Shown: positions 25,678 through 34,337, numbered from the stretch's first letter. The stretch is DNA of 63,514 nucleotides from an uncultured Oscillospiraceae bacterium (GCA_950097245.1 CATNCS010000007.1:1-63514); one strand, 5' to 3'. The notes: generated by a model not told the origin, from the sequence alone. Numbers and translations are program-made.

Positions 25678-26427
25678 ATGGGCCTGTTTTCTCTGTTCAA
25701 AAAGAAAAAGCCCGAGGAGCCCAAGTGCTCGGCGGTGATTGTGTCGGCGGGGCTGGCCCGGCGGATGGGGGGCATCGACAAGGTGCTGGCCCCTCTGGGG
25801 GAGCTGCCTGTGCTGGTCCACACCCTCTACGCCTTTCAGGACTGCCCGGTCATTGACGAGATTATCGTGGTGGCCCGGGAGGACCTGGTGGTGGAGGTGG
25901 GCCGGCTGTGCCGGGAGTTCAACCTGAACAAGGTGCGCAAGGTGATTGTGGGTGGACAGGAGCGTATCCACTCTGTCCAGGCCGGCCTGGGGGAGGTGGA
26001 CCCCGAGGCCGACCTGATCGCCATCCACGACGGGGCCCGGCCCCTGGTGCCCCAGGAGGTCATCCGGGATACGGTGACCCGGGCCGCCCTCACCGGGGCC
26101 GCCGCCCCGGCCATCCCGCTCACCGATACCATCAAGCGCACCGAGGACGGCCTGGTGGTGGAGACGGTGGACCGTTCCCAGCTGTGGGCGGTGCAGACCC
26201 CCCAGGTCTTCGAGGCCGGCCTCATTAAAACGGCCACCCGGAAGGCCATCGACGACGGCGAGCTGCTCACCGACGACTGCGGCGCGGTGGAGCGGCTGGG
26301 GATGAAGGTCACCCTCACCAGCGGCAGCCGGGAGAACATCAAGATCACCACCCCCCTGGACCTGATTCTGGGGGAGGCCATCCTCCAGGCCAGGGCGGAG
26401 GAGAGCGAGTGGAGGTGCAGGGAATGA
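25678..26427 (+). CDS. ispD: 2-C-methyl-D-erythritol 4-phosphate cytidylyltransferase
   Basis: Third step of the MEP isoprenoid pathway: makes CDP-methylerythritol from MEP and CTP. The 249-residue protein has a ~15-residue Lys-rich N-terminal extension, then the nucleotide-binding segment SAGLARRMG (where many homologues have AAG.G.RM), AIHDGARPL, and TDTIKR. The C-terminal segment [10 protein letters not shown] is typical. It overlaps ispF by an ATGA, and the product of IspD feeds towards the IspF step. Confidence 0.95.
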   Translation: MGLFSLFKKKKPEEPKCSAVIVSAGLARRMGGIDKVLAPLGELPVLVHTLYAFQDCPVIDEIIVVAREDLVVEVGRLCREFNLNKVRKVIVGGQERIHSVQAGLGEVDPEADLIAIHDGARPLVPQEVIRDTVTRAALTGAAAPAIPLTDTIKRTEDGLVVETVDRSQLWAVQTPQVFEAGLIKTATRKAIDDGELLTDDCGAVERLGMKVTLTSGSRENIKITTPLDLILGEAILQARAEESEWRCRE

Positions 26428-26897
26428 GGGTTGGCCACGGCTACGACGTCCACCGGCTGGCGGAGGGGCGGAAGCTGATTCTGGGGGGCGTGGATATTCC
26501 CTGGGAGCGGGGCCTGCTGGGCCACTCCGACGCCGACGTCCTCACCCACGCCGTGATGGACGCCCTGCTGGGGGCGGCGGGCCTGGGGGACATCGGAACG
26601 CACTTCCCGGACACCAACCCCGCCTACGCCGGGGCGGACAGCATGAAGCTGCTGGCCCATGTGGTGGAGCTGCTGAGGGAACAGGGGTTCTCTGTGGGCA
26701 ATGTGGACGCCACCGTCCTGGCCCAGCGGCCCAAGCTGGCCCCCCATATCCCCGCTATGCGGGACAACCTGGCCCGAGTGATGGGGGTTTCTCCCGACCG
26801 AGTCAACGTGAAGGCCACCACCGAGGAGGGGCTGGGCTTCACCGGCTCCGGCGAGGGAATAGCCGCCCACGCGGTGGCGCTGATTGAGCAAATATGA
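26424..26897 (+). CDS. ispF: 2-C-methyl-D-erythritol 2,4-cyclodiphosphate synthase
   Basis: Forms the cyclic diphosphate of the MEP pathway as a trimer with a zinc site. The 157-residue protein has the zinc and substrate motifs GHGYDVHRL (first zinc ligands), [28 protein letters not shown], and [12 protein letters not shown] near the end. The ATG at 26424 overlaps the ispD stop and has GGAGGTGCAGGG upstream; the frame is open five codons further back, but this start matches the family N-terminus. Confidence 0.96.
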   Translation: MRVGHGYDVHRLAEGRKLILGGVDIPWERGLLGHSDADVLTHAVMDALLGAAGLGDIGTHFPDTNPAYAGADSMKLLAHVVELLREQGFSVGNVDATVLAQRPKLAPHIPAMRDNLARVMGVSPDRVNVKATTEEGLGFTGSGEGIAAHAVALIEQI

Positions 26898-26901
26898 GCA
26901 A

Positions 26902-26928
26902 AGCCCGGTGCCTGCGCACCGGGCTTTT
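26902..26928 (+). terminator. Rho-independent terminator of ispD-ispF
   Basis: A perfect 10-bp stem AGCCCGGTGC/GCACCGGGCT with a CTGC loop and a short T-run, right after the ispF stop. Confidence 0.9.
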
Positions 26929-26938
26929 ATGGCTTGCG

Positions 26939-26964
26939 CCGCCTTGTCAAGGCGGTTTTATTTT
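26939..26964 (+). terminator. Second terminator in tandem after ispF
   Basis: A 7-bp stem CCGCCTT/AAGGCGG around GTC, followed by TTTTATTTT. Confidence 0.7.
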
Positions 26965-27008
26965 GGGAGTGCCCTAATGCGCATTTTATCACTTCTCCTC
27001 GAGGCCGT

Positions 27009-27086
27009 GTAGGGGCGGATATTATCCGCCCGTTTCTTCCAAGGTTCCAGTTTTCTCAGGGGCGGGCGGCTGATAGCCGCCCCTAC
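27009..27086. repeat. GTAGGGG-type palindromic element (ispF-RHH gap)
   Basis: GTAGGGGCGG starts at 27009 and CCGCCCCTAC ends at 27086. Hairpin cores GGGCGGATATTATCCGCCC and GGGCGGCTGATAGCCGCCC are separated by a unique spacer. Confidence 0.85.
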
Positions 27087-27126
27087 ATAAAACTCTGCGA
27101 AAAGGAAACTCCTTTTATTTTTGTAC

Positions 27127-27159
27127 TTGACAAATACATAACATGCACCTATTATGTAT
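27127..27159 (+). promoter_or_regulatory. Promoter with overlapping operator for the RHH gene
   Basis: TTGACA (27127-27132), a 17-base spacer and TATTAT (27150-27155). Across the spacer and -10 box lies an inverted repeat, ATACATAA (27134-27141) and TTATGTAT (27152-27159), with half-sites 18 bases apart. This is suited to binding by a dimeric repressor and blocking of the polymerase. Confidence 0.75.
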
Positions 27160-27177
27160 CTATAGGAGGTGAATTAT

Positions 27178-27330
27178 TTGTCCCCAAAAGCAAAGGCCAA
27201 TACAGAACGGGTCAGTACATTCCTGTCTGTGCAGCACTTGGAAGCATTAAAACAGGAAGCTGAGCGCAAAGGAACCAATGTCAGCGCACTGATTCGCATG
27301 ATCCTTTTGGAACATTTGGCCGAAAAATAA
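27178..27330 (+). CDS. Small ribbon-helix-helix (CopG/Arc-like) DNA-binding protein
   Basis: A 50-residue protein starting at a TTG behind a very strong ribosome site (AGGAGGTGAATTAT). The segment RVSTFLSVQHLEALKQEAER followed by GTNVSALIRMILLEHL has the strand-helix-helix pattern of CopG/Arc regulators. Autoregulation is inferred from the inverted repeat over its promoter. No toxin gene is clearly adjacent: the next ORF is a small helical protein of unknown role. Base composition is AT-rich, so it may be acquired. Confidence 0.7.
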   Translation: MSPKAKANTERVSTFLSVQHLEALKQEAERKGTNVSALIRMILLEHLAEK

Positions 27331-27369
27331 GACAACCGGGCCCCATAGCAAGGACATCCCGGCTGTCTT
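27329..27369 (+). terminator. Stem-loop after the RHH gene
   Basis: Arms AAGACAACCGGG (27329-27340) and CCCGGCTGTCTT (27358-27369) pair with one mismatch around a 17-base loop, and the stem starts within the stop codon. It probably terminates the RHH transcript. Confidence 0.55.
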
Positions 27370-27437
27370 ACACCACACCCGGAGGAATGGCAAATCTGAT
27401 TATGCCACAGCTCCCGGTGAAAATCAAGGAGGAAAAC

Positions 27438-27650
27438 ATGGATCAGCAAAAACTTTTGATGGAGCTGGAGGAGGCGTTTGATCGGCTCTCCTGCGTGCTG
27501 AACGCAGTGACACTCATGGCGCTGGGACTGGAGAACGCACAGAGCCCTTACGCGGACGGGCTTTGTGTGGTAACCCGGTATCTGGAGGAGGCGGCGCGGG
27601 AGGTTCAAAAGTGTCTGAAGGCGGTGTCAGCCGCTGGAAGCGCGGCATAA
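27438..27650 (+). CDS. Small hypothetical protein
   Basis: A 70-residue, mainly helical protein (MDQQKLLMELEEAFDRLS, then VTRYLEEAAREVQKCLK) starting behind AAGGAGGAAAAC. No family is recognised. The open frame begins at 27387, but that start has no ribosome site. It lies between the small RHH gene and the DUF3343 gene; a functional link to either is not supported by the sequence. Confidence 0.6.
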   Translation: MDQQKLLMELEEAFDRLSCVLNAVTLMALGLENAQSPYADGLCVVTRYLEEAAREVQKCLKAVSAAGSAA

Positions 27651-27734
27651 GCTGGTTACGAGAGGGGAACGCAGGTTCCCCTCCCGGCTATTTCTGCGGG
27701 GCGGAGCGTGCCGCCCCAGGAAAGGAACCATGCC

Positions 27735-27989
27735 ATGCTCTATTATCTGATTGTATGCCGTTCGCTGACCTACGCTCAGCGCACCGCCGCCGCCCTGGAG
27801 CGGGCGGGCATCACCGCCCGGGTGCTGCGCTCCCCCAAGAGCATCTCCGGGGAGGGGTGCAGCCACTCGGTAAAAATATCCCAGCGAAACCTTCCCGACT
27901 CCCTGCGTGTTCTCCAGCGGGTGGGGCTCTCCCCCAAACGGATCTATATCACCGCCGGAGATGGCAGCTATCAGGAGGTGGCCCTGTGA
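27735..27989 (+). CDS. DUF3343 protein (putative Se/S carrier-like)
   Basis: An 84-residue protein beginning MLYYLIVCRSLTYAQRTAAAL, with ARVLRSPKSISGEGCSHSVK and RIYITAGDGSYQEV. It fits the DUF3343 pattern, which has been described as a putative selenium/sulfur carrier-like family. The conserved Cys in EGCSHS and the N-terminal Cys in VCRS are candidate functional residues. The stop overlaps the GTG start of a cysteine-desulfurase-like gene, supporting a joint role. The start at 27735 has AGGAAAGGA upstream. Confidence 0.78.
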   Translation: MLYYLIVCRSLTYAQRTAAALERAGITARVLRSPKSISGEGCSHSVKISQRNLPDSLRVLQRVGLSPKRIYITAGDGSYQEVAL

Positions 27990-29113
27990 TCTATTTGGAC
28001 AGTGCCGCCACCACGCTGCAAAAGCCGGCCTCCGTGGCCGCGGCCAGCGCCTGGGCGGTGAATCACCTGGCCAGTCCGGGGCGGGGGGGCCACCGCCCGG
28101 CGATGGCGGCGTCGGAGAAGGCCTTTGCCTGCCGGGAGGCGGCCGCCCGGCTGTTCCACGTGGAGGACCCGGAGCGGGTGGTGTTCACCTTCAACGCCAC
28201 CCACGGCCTGAACATCGCTATCAAGACCCTGGCCGGGCCGGGCAGCCGGGTGGTCATCTCCGGCTATGAGCACAACGCCGTCACCCGGCCCCTCCACGCC
28301 CTGAAGGCGGACCTGCGGGTGGCCCGGGGGCGGCTCTTTGACCGCCAGGCCGTCTTGGAGGACTTCCGCCGGGAGCTGGACCGGGGTGTGGACCTGGCGG
28401 TATGTACCCATGTATCCAATGTGTTTGGCTTCATCCTGCCTATCGGGGACATCGCCGCCCTGTGCCGGGAGCGGAAGGTGCCTCTGATTATCGATGCCTC
28501 CCAGTCCGCCGGCATTCTGCCCATTGATTTCGAGGCCCTGGAGGCGGCCTTTATTGCCATGCCGGGGCACAAGGGGCTGTACGGCCCCCAGGGCACCGGC
28601 CTGCTGCTGTGCGGGGCGGACCCCGTCCCCCTGCTGGAGGGGGGCACCGGCAGCGAGTCCAGGCGGCAGTCCATGCCGGAGTTCCTCCCCGACCGGCTGG
28701 AGGCGGGCACCCACAACATCGCCGGCATCGCCGGTCTGCTGGAGGGCCTGCGTTTTCTGGAGCGCCGGGGGGTGGCGGATATCGCCGCCCACGAGACGGA
28801 CCTGATCCGCCGCATGGGGGAGGGCCTGGCGGCCATCCCCGGGGTGGAGCCCTTCCGTACCTCATCCCCGGAGGTCCAGGCGGGAGTGCTCTCCTTCCGG
28901 GTGGCGGGCCGGGACTGCGAGGAGCTGGGGGACGCCCTGGGCAGCCGGGGGATTGCCCTCCGGGCCGGGCTCCACTGCGCCCCCCTGGCCCACGAGACGG
29001 CCGGCACCCTGGAGACGGGCACCCTCCGGGCCAGCGTGTCCGCCTTCAACACCCGGCGTGAGATCGACAAATTCCTCCAGACCCTCCGGGAAATCGGAAG
29101 CACCTTCGGCTGA
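27986..29113 (+). CDS. Cysteine desulfurase / selenocysteine lyase-like PLP enzyme
   Basis: A 375-residue class-V aminotransferase-fold enzyme starting at a GTG behind CAGGAGGTGG. Family features are YLDSAATT at the N-terminus, the PLP lysine in MPGHKGLYG, and the catalytic cysteine in RAGLHCAPLAHE. The short N-terminus is as in the EF2568-like subfamily, whose members lie near selenium-dependent hydroxylase genes in other genomes. The frame is open far upstream (to 27563), but that overlaps the DUF3343 gene. No selD is in this window, so the choice between sulfur and selenium cannot be made here. Confidence 0.88.
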   Translation: MIYLDSAATTLQKPASVAAASAWAVNHLASPGRGGHRPAMAASEKAFACREAAARLFHVEDPERVVFTFNATHGLNIAIKTLAGPGSRVVISGYEHNAVTRPLHALKADLRVARGRLFDRQAVLEDFRRELDRGVDLAVCTHVSNVFGFILPIGDIAALCRERKVPLIIDASQSAGILPIDFEALEAAFIAMPGHKGLYGPQGTGLLLCGADPVPLLEGGTGSESRRQSMPEFLPDRLEAGTHNIAGIAGLLEGLRFLERRGVADIAAHETDLIRRMGEGLAAIPGVEPFRTSSPEVQAGVLSFRVAGRDCEELGDALGSRGIALRAGLHCAPLAHETAGTLETGTLRASVSAFNTRREIDKFLQTLREIGSTFG

Positions 29114-29148
29114 GCAAAAAGTCTCCCTCCCGGAGGGAGACTTTTTGC
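29114..29148 (+). terminator. Strong stem-loop terminator after the desulfurase gene
   Basis: Two perfect 17-base arms (29114-29130, 29132-29148) starting right after the stop. The downstream arm carries the T-run CTTTTTGC, and the upstream arm starts GCAAAAAG, so it could work in both directions. Confidence 0.9.
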
Positions 29149-29195
29149 CGGGGGCGGCGTTCATAAAATTTTCATCTTGGAATTGGTCTTTACGG

Positions 29196-29224
29196 TTGCC
29201 AAACTGCTGGAAATATCGTATAAT
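29196..29224 (+). promoter_or_regulatory. Sigma-A promoter of cdaA-ybbR
   Basis: TTGCCA (29196-29201), a 17-base spacer, TATAAT (29219-29224), upstream of the GTG start of cdaA. Confidence 0.75.
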
Positions 29225-29274
29225 ACCATGATGAAGTATTCTGCACCACCTGCGTGGGAATGAGGTGAGCCCCT

Positions 29275-30174
29275 GTGACAGAAATGATCCATAGCGTTCA
29301 GATGTTTATGCAGTCCAATTTTCCTCTGCTCCAGATTCAGCTGACGGATATTTTGGACATTGCCATTTTGTCCTTTATCATCTACAAGCTGCTGTGGATG
29401 CTGCGCAAAACCAGCTCCGGCCGGGTGCTTCGGGGCGTGCTGATTCTGCTGCTGGCCATGTTTGTCTCCTCCCGGTATGTGCTCTCCCTCACCGCCACCA
29501 GCTGGCTGCTGGACCGGGTGGTGCAGTGGGGCTTTCTGGTACTGGTGGTGCTGTTCCAGCCGGAGATACGCCGCTTTCTGGAGCGGATGGGCAGCAGCCG
29601 GCTGGGGCTGGTCTTCGCCTCCGCCAAGGAGGTGGGGGAGGAGATGGACACCGCTATCCTCCAGACCTGCGAGGCCTACACCGACCTGTCCCGGGACAAG
29701 GTGGGCGCCCTGATGGTCTTTGAGCGGCAGAACCTGCTGGACGACGTCATCAAGACGGGCACCGCCCTGGACTGCGGCGTGTCCAGCGAGCTTTTAAAGA
29801 ACATATTCTGGAACAAGGCCCCCCTCCACGACGGGGCTGTGATTGTCCGGAACGGCCGCATCGTGGGGGCGGGCTGCATGCTCCCTCTGTCGGGCAACGT
29901 AAACCTGAGCCGGGACCTGGGCATGCGCCACCGGGCGGGCATCGGCATGAGCGAGCACTCCGACGCCGTGGTGGTCATCGTCTCTGAGGAGACGGGCTCC
30001 ATCTCCGCCGCTGTGGGCGGCATGCTCAAGCGGCACCTGGCCCCGGAGACCCTGGAGCGGCTGCTGCGCAACGAGCTGCTCAACGACAAGCAGGAGGACA
30101 AGAAGGGCGGCCAGCTGCCCCTGCTGGGCCTGCTCCTGGGCCAGAGCAAGAAGGAGGAGGGTGACCAGCTATGA
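29275..30174 (+). CDS. cdaA: Membrane diadenylate cyclase CdaA
   Basis: Makes cyclic di-AMP from two ATP. The 299-residue protein has three N-terminal membrane helices (about 25-45, 50-70, 80-96) and a DAC domain with the catalytic DGA (186-188, in LHDGAVIV) and RHR (218-220, in MRHRAGIG) motifs. It starts at a GTG behind GAGGTGAGCC. The downstream ybbR-domain gene overlaps by 4 bases, the usual regulator partner. The glmM gene that normally follows in Firmicutes is not present here. Confidence 0.95.
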   Translation: MTEMIHSVQMFMQSNFPLLQIQLTDILDIAILSFIIYKLLWMLRKTSSGRVLRGVLILLLAMFVSSRYVLSLTATSWLLDRVVQWGFLVLVVLFQPEIRRFLERMGSSRLGLVFASAKEVGEEMDTAILQTCEAYTDLSRDKVGALMVFERQNLLDDVIKTGTALDCGVSSELLKNIFWNKAPLHDGAVIVRNGRIVGAGCMLPLSGNVNLSRDLGMRHRAGIGMSEHSDAVVVIVSEETGSISAAVGGMLKRHLAPETLERLLRNELLNDKQEDKKGGQLPLLGLLLGQSKKEEGDQL

Positions 30175-31394
30175 TGGCACGGCTGAAGGAGAGTCGGTGG
30201 GTCTACATCCTGTTGTCCATCGTGCTGGCGGTGATTTTCTGGGCCTATGTGCGGGCTGCGGTGGACCCCAACGGGACAACCAATATCCACAACGTGCGGG
30301 TGGAGGCCGGGGGGACCAGCGTCCTCACCAGCCAGGGCCTGACGGTGGCGGACATCAATCCCCAGGTGGTGGAGCTGAAGGTGGAGGGCCCCACCAGCGC
30401 CCGCACCGAGCTGCTGCGTAACCGGAGCAGCCTGTATGTGCGGGTGGATGTCTCCAGCTGCGTGGAGGGGGAGAACACCGTGCGCTACCGCCCGGTTTGG
30501 CCGGAAAATATCAATACCGACGACCTGCGGGCGGAGACCGCCACAGTCACCGTGAAAGTGGAAAAGCTGTACACCCAGTCCTTCGAGGTAAAGTTCCGGC
30601 TGGAGGGCAGGGTGGCCACGAACTACCAGATGGGCACCCCGGCCATCGAGCCGGGCCAGGTGATTGTCAGCGGCCCGGTGGAGCAGGTGAACCAGGTGGC
30701 CTCTGTGGCGGCCGTTTTGAAGACCGAGGAGCTGAGCGAGCGCTTTGCCGGCGACCTGCCCCTCACACCTCTGGACAAGCAGGGCAACCCCCTGACCGGC
30801 CTGGAGCTCACCCTCAGCGCCGAATCCGCCTATGTGGTGGTGCCGGTGGTGGTGACCAAGGAGGTCCCCCTCACGGTGAACCTGCTGCCCGGCGGCGGCG
30901 CCACAGCGGAGGACGCCAAGCAGGACATCGACCCGCCGTCCATTGTGGTCTCCGGCGCCGAGGCCGACCTGGAGGGCCTGGAGGAGATTTCCCTGGGCTC
31001 CATCAACCTGTCCGACGTGGATGGAACGCAGACCTTCCCCTTCTCCATTGCCCTGGATCCCCGCTTTACCAATGAGAGCGGCCTGACCACGGCGAATGTC
31101 ACTGTGACGGTGGAGGGGCTGGACACTGAGGTGTTTGCGGTTTCCAATATCCGGACCACCACCCCGCCCGACGGCTATAACGCCGAGGTGGTCACCCAGG
31201 GCGTTCTGGTGACGGTCCGGGGACCGGCAGAGGACCTGGAGAAGATTGATGCCAGCCAGATTCTTGTGGTGGCCGACCTGTCCGGGGTGACCAATGAGGG
31301 CTCCCGCCATGTGCCGGCCCAGGTCTATTTGAACGGCGTGAATACGGTAGGGGTGATCGGAAGTTACACCGTTGCGGTGAATATAACCAGATAA
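30171..31394 (+). CDS. cdaR: YbbR-domain protein, CdaA regulator (CdaR-like)
   Basis: A 407-residue extracytoplasmic protein with a single N-terminal membrane anchor (about 9-27) and tandem YbbR repeats (about four), recognisable by recurring PxxVxVxGP-type segments such as EPGQVIVSGPVEQV. In Firmicutes it binds and modulates CdaA. It overlaps the cdaA stop by 4 bases. An ATG three bases downstream is an alternative start. Confidence 0.9.
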   Translation: MMARLKESRWVYILLSIVLAVIFWAYVRAAVDPNGTTNIHNVRVEAGGTSVLTSQGLTVADINPQVVELKVEGPTSARTELLRNRSSLYVRVDVSSCVEGENTVRYRPVWPENINTDDLRAETATVTVKVEKLYTQSFEVKFRLEGRVATNYQMGTPAIEPGQVIVSGPVEQVNQVASVAAVLKTEELSERFAGDLPLTPLDKQGNPLTGLELTLSAESAYVVVPVVVTKEVPLTVNLLPGGGATAEDAKQDIDPPSIVVSGAEADLEGLEEISLGSINLSDVDGTQTFPFSIALDPRFTNESGLTTANVTVTVEGLDTEVFAVSNIRTTTPPDGYNAEVVTQGVLVTVRGPAEDLEKIDASQILVVADLSGVTNEGSRHVPAQVYLNGVNTVGVIGSYTVAVNITR

Positions 31395-31406
31395 GCGAGG
31401 CTCACT

Positions 31407-31829
31407 ATGGTACAAAATGCGATTGTGAAGAAAATCGTCCGGGAGGGGGTGGCGGAGGTCTCACTCCTGCGGCAGCTGGAGTGCGGCCTGCACTGCGACG
31501 GTGCCTGCGCCGGCTGCTCCGCCAAGCCCCCCCAGGAGATTCTGGCCCTGGCCTCCAACGGAATCGGGGCCAAGCCCGGGGACTTTGTAGAGGTGGAGCC
31601 CGCCTCCGGGCACAACTACAGCACCTCCGTGGCGGTATTTCTTCTGCCCTGTGTGGGACTGGCCCTGGGCTACGGCCTGGGGATGGGGGTGCTGCGCCTC
31701 AGCGAGATAACCGCCCTGGTGACGGCCGCCCTGGGACTGGCTGTGGGCTTTGTCCCCGCCCTCCTCATGGACCGGGCCATCACCAGAAGGAACACCCCGG
31801 AGTTCGCCATTCTGAAGCAGCTGCGGTAA
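31407..31829 (+). CDS. RseC/MucC-like SoxR-reducing-system protein
   Basis: A 140-residue membrane protein with an N-terminal cysteine cluster (CGLHCDGACAGC at about 27-38) and two membrane helices (about 71-90 and 94-115). It matches the RseC/MucC pattern; in Gammaproteobacteria RseC is tied to the Rsx/Rnf electron-transfer system. In Clostridia these copies often stand alone. It follows cdaR by 12 bases and probably belongs to the same transcript. Confidence 0.82.
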   Translation: MVQNAIVKKIVREGVAEVSLLRQLECGLHCDGACAGCSAKPPQEILALASNGIGAKPGDFVEVEPASGHNYSTSVAVFLLPCVGLALGYGLGMGVLRLSEITALVTAALGLAVGFVPALLMDRAITRRNTPEFAILKQLR

Positions 31830-31839
31830 GGGGCGGAAG

Positions 31840-32706
31840 ATGTTCGGCTATGTGCGCCCCTTCCAGCCGGAGCTGAAATGCAGGGACTACGACCTGTACC
31901 GGGCCACCTACTGCGGCCTGTGCCGGTGCCTCCGGCGGCGGTACGGGCTGACCGCCTCCCTGCTGCTCAACTTCGACTTTACCTTTCTGGCGCTGCTGCT
32001 GTGGGAGCCGGAGGACCGCTTTACCCCCTGCCGGGGCCGGTGCCACGTCAACCCCCTGCGGCGGCTGCCCATGTGTCCCGGCAGCGAGGCCCTGGAGCTG
32101 GCCGCGGACGAGAGCGTGATTCTGGCCTGGTGGAAGCTGCGGGACTCCGTCCAGGACGAGGGCTTCTGGAGGGGGCTGCCCGCCCGGGCGCTGTCATTGG
32201 TGCTGCGGCCCGCCTGCCGGAGGGCCGCCCGCCGCTGTCCCGATTTTGACCGGACGGTGCACAGCTGTCTGGCCGAGCTGTCCGCCCTGGAGCGGGAGGG
32301 CTGTCCCTCCCTGGACCGGACGGCGGACGCCTTCGCCCGGCTGCTCCAGTCCGCCGCCGCCCGTGACGGAGCGCGGGGGCGGGTGCTGTCTCAGCTGCTG
32401 TACCACCTGGGCCGGTGGATCTATCTGGCCGACGCCCGGGACGACCTGGAGGAGGACAAGCTGGCCGGCCGGTACAACCCGGTGGCCGCCCGCTATGGAC
32501 CGGAGGGGGACGACAGCGCCCTGAGGCTGACCATGGACCTGTCCCTGGAGCAGATGGGGGCCGCCCTCCAGCTGGGAGACTTCGGCTGCCGGCGCCCCCT
32601 GCTGGAGAATATCATCTATCTGGGCCTGCCCCTGGTGGAGCGAGCTGTCTTTGACGGCAGCTGGAGAGAACTAAAAAAACAAAAGATTTGGGGTAACGAC
32701 ACATGA
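31840..32706 (+). CDS. DUF5685 family protein
   Basis: A 288-residue protein opening with the family motif [18 protein letters not shown] and [17 protein letters not shown]. It carries further conserved cysteines ([14 protein letters not shown]) that could bind metal, and a C-terminal helical region with [12 protein letters not shown]. The function is unknown. It is coupled by an ATGA overlap to the J-domain protein, a pairing seen in other clostridial genomes that suggests a chaperone link. Confidence 0.8.
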   Translation: MFGYVRPFQPELKCRDYDLYRATYCGLCRCLRRRYGLTASLLLNFDFTFLALLLWEPEDRFTPCRGRCHVNPLRRLPMCPGSEALELAADESVILAWWKLRDSVQDEGFWRGLPARALSLVLRPACRRAARRCPDFDRTVHSCLAELSALEREGCPSLDRTADAFARLLQSAAARDGARGRVLSQLLYHLGRWIYLADARDDLEEDKLAGRYNPVAARYGPEGDDSALRLTMDLSLEQMGAALQLGDFGCRRPLLENIIYLGLPLVERAVFDGSWRELKKQKIWGNDT

Positions 32707-33308
32707 GAGACCCGTACAGTGTCCTGGGTGTGAGCCAGAGCGCCAGCGATGAAGAGGTAAAAAAGGCCTATCGGGAGCTGGCCCGGAAGTACCACCCGGA
32801 CAATTATCAGAACAATCCCCTGGCCGACCTGGCGGAGGAGAAGATGAAGGAGATCAACGAGGCCTACGACACCATCACCAGGCAGCGTGCCGGCGGGTAC
32901 TCGGGGAGCTCCGACCGGGGCTATGGCGGCGGCTACAGCTATCAGCAGAGCTACACCTCCGCCTCCTCCAACCCGGTCTACGCCAGGGTCCGCAACCTGA
33001 TTAACGCCGGCGACCTGGGCCAGGCGGAGCAGCTGCTCTACGGGGTGGGGCAGAAGGACGGGGAGTGGTATTTTCTGTCCGGCAGCATCGCCTACCGGAA
33101 GGGATGGATGGACGAGGCCATGCAGAACTACACCCGGGCCGTCCAGCTGGAGCCCAACAATATGGAGTACCGTCAGGCCCTGACTATCATGCAGCGGGGC
33201 TCTATGGGGGGGTACCGCCCTGCGGGCTACAGCTCCGTGGGCTGCGACCCCTGCACCACCTACCTCTGCTGCAGCCTCTGCACCCCCTGGGGCGGACCGT
33301 GCTGCTGA
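32703..33308 (+). CDS. J-domain protein with TPR-like region and cysteine-rich tail
   Basis: The 201-residue protein has an N-terminal J domain (about 1-60) with the HPD tripeptide in KYHPDNY, able to stimulate an Hsp70 ATPase. A Gly/Tyr/Ser-rich linker (about 64-90), a TPR-like segment (about 96-160) and a C-terminus rich in cysteine ([21 protein letters not shown] in part) follow. It is not a canonical DnaJ, as it lacks the zinc-finger domain. It is translated in tandem with the DUF5685 gene. Confidence 0.85.
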   Translation: MRDPYSVLGVSQSASDEEVKKAYRELARKYHPDNYQNNPLADLAEEKMKEINEAYDTITRQRAGGYSGSSDRGYGGGYSYQQSYTSASSNPVYARVRNLINAGDLGQAEQLLYGVGQKDGEWYFLSGSIAYRKGWMDEAMQNYTRAVQLEPNNMEYRQALTIMQRGSMGGYRPAGYSSVGCDPCTTYLCCSLCTPWGGPCC

Positions 33309-33345
33309 GGGATAACCTCTTATTTCAAAAGGAGAGTGACCGACT

Positions 33346-34224
33346 TTGGTTAAGAGCATGACCGGGTACGGCCGGGCTGAGGGGACCTTCAACGGCTGTA
33401 CCATCACTGTGGAGCTTCGCTCCGTAAACAACCGCTATCTGGACTGCAACGTCCGGATTCCCCGGCTGTATCTCTTTGCGGAGGACGGAATTAAAAGCCG
33501 GGTGCAGGGCATTATTTCCCGGGGAAAGGTAGATGTGTTTGTCACCCTGGACAGCACCGGAGCGGAGAAGGTCCAGGTGTCGGTGAACAAGCCGGTGGCG
33601 GACGGCTACTACGCCGCCCTGCAGCAGCTGTCAAAGGACTATGGGCTGTCCGGTGAGATTTCTGTCTCCCTGCTGTCCCGGTTCCCGGAGGTGCTGCTGG
33701 CCGAGAAGGCCGAGGAGGACGTGGAACAGATGGCCAAGGACATCTGCTCTGTGCTGGACCGGGCTCTGGCCGACTTCGACCAGATGCGCACCCGGGAGGG
33801 AGAGCGGCTGAAGGAGGACATCCTGTCCCGGGCCGCCGTTATTGAGGACAAGGTCTCTCTGGTGGAGGCCCGCTCCCCCCAGACGGTGGCGGAGTACCGG
33901 GTCAAGCTGGAGGCCCGGATGAACGAGGTGCTGTCCAACACCCAGATAGACCCCGCCCGCATCCTCACTGAGGCGGCCATCTTTGCCGACAAGGTGGCGG
34001 TGGATGAGGAGACCGTCCGCCTGCGCAGTCACATTGGCCAGCTGCGGGAGATGCTCTCCAAGGGGGGGGCCACCGGCCGGAAGCTGGACTTCCTGATCCA
34101 GGAGTTCAACCGGGAGGCCAATACCATCGGCTCCAAGTGCAGCGACATTGAGATATCCGGCCAGGTGGTGGACATCAAGGCGGAGATCGAGAAGATCCGG
34201 GAACAGGTGCAGAATATCGAATGA
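33346..34224 (+). CDS. yicC: YicC/YloC-family endoribonuclease-like protein
   Basis: The 292-residue protein shows the YicC signature SMTGYGRAEG at the N-terminus, EIRSVNNRYLD-like text (ELRSVNNRYLD), and the C-terminal DFLIQEFNREANTIGSKCSD. The family has been linked to RNA turnover and stress. The start appears to be a TTG at 33346 behind AAAAGGAGAGTG. It begins the conserved yicC-remA-gmk-rpoZ-priA order. Confidence 0.93.
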   Translation: MVKSMTGYGRAEGTFNGCTITVELRSVNNRYLDCNVRIPRLYLFAEDGIKSRVQGIISRGKVDVFVTLDSTGAEKVQVSVNKPVADGYYAALQQLSKDYGLSGEISVSLLSRFPEVLLAEKAEEDVEQMAKDICSVLDRALADFDQMRTREGERLKEDILSRAAVIEDKVSLVEARSPQTVAEYRVKLEARMNEVLSNTQIDPARILTEAAIFADKVAVDEETVRLRSHIGQLREMLSKGGATGRKLDFLIQEFNREANTIGSKCSDIEISGQVVDIKAEIEKIREQVQNIE

Positions 34225-34230
34225 TAAACT

Positions 34231-34314
34231 GTAGGGGGCGGCCTCCGCGCCGCCCCGCAGGATAGAGCCTGTTGTGTTTGTTTATGTCGGGGCGGGACAG
34301 AGCCCGCCCCCTAC
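34231..34314. repeat. GTAGGGG-type palindromic element (yicC-remA gap)
   Basis: GTAGGGGGCGG starts at 34231 and CCGCCCCCTAC ends at 34314. Hairpin cores GGGCGGCCTCCGCGCCGCCC and GGGCGGGACAGAGCCCGCCC are separated by a unique spacer. It lies just upstream of the remA ribosome site. Confidence 0.83.
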
Positions 34315-34337
34315 GGAATGGTATAGGGAGATAAGCG

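Noticed and set aside
27563-27985. Desulfurase starting before the DUF3343 gene
   Set aside because: The extra region overlaps the DUF3343 gene in another frame and has no enzyme motifs. The GTG at 27986 follows CAGGAGGTGG.
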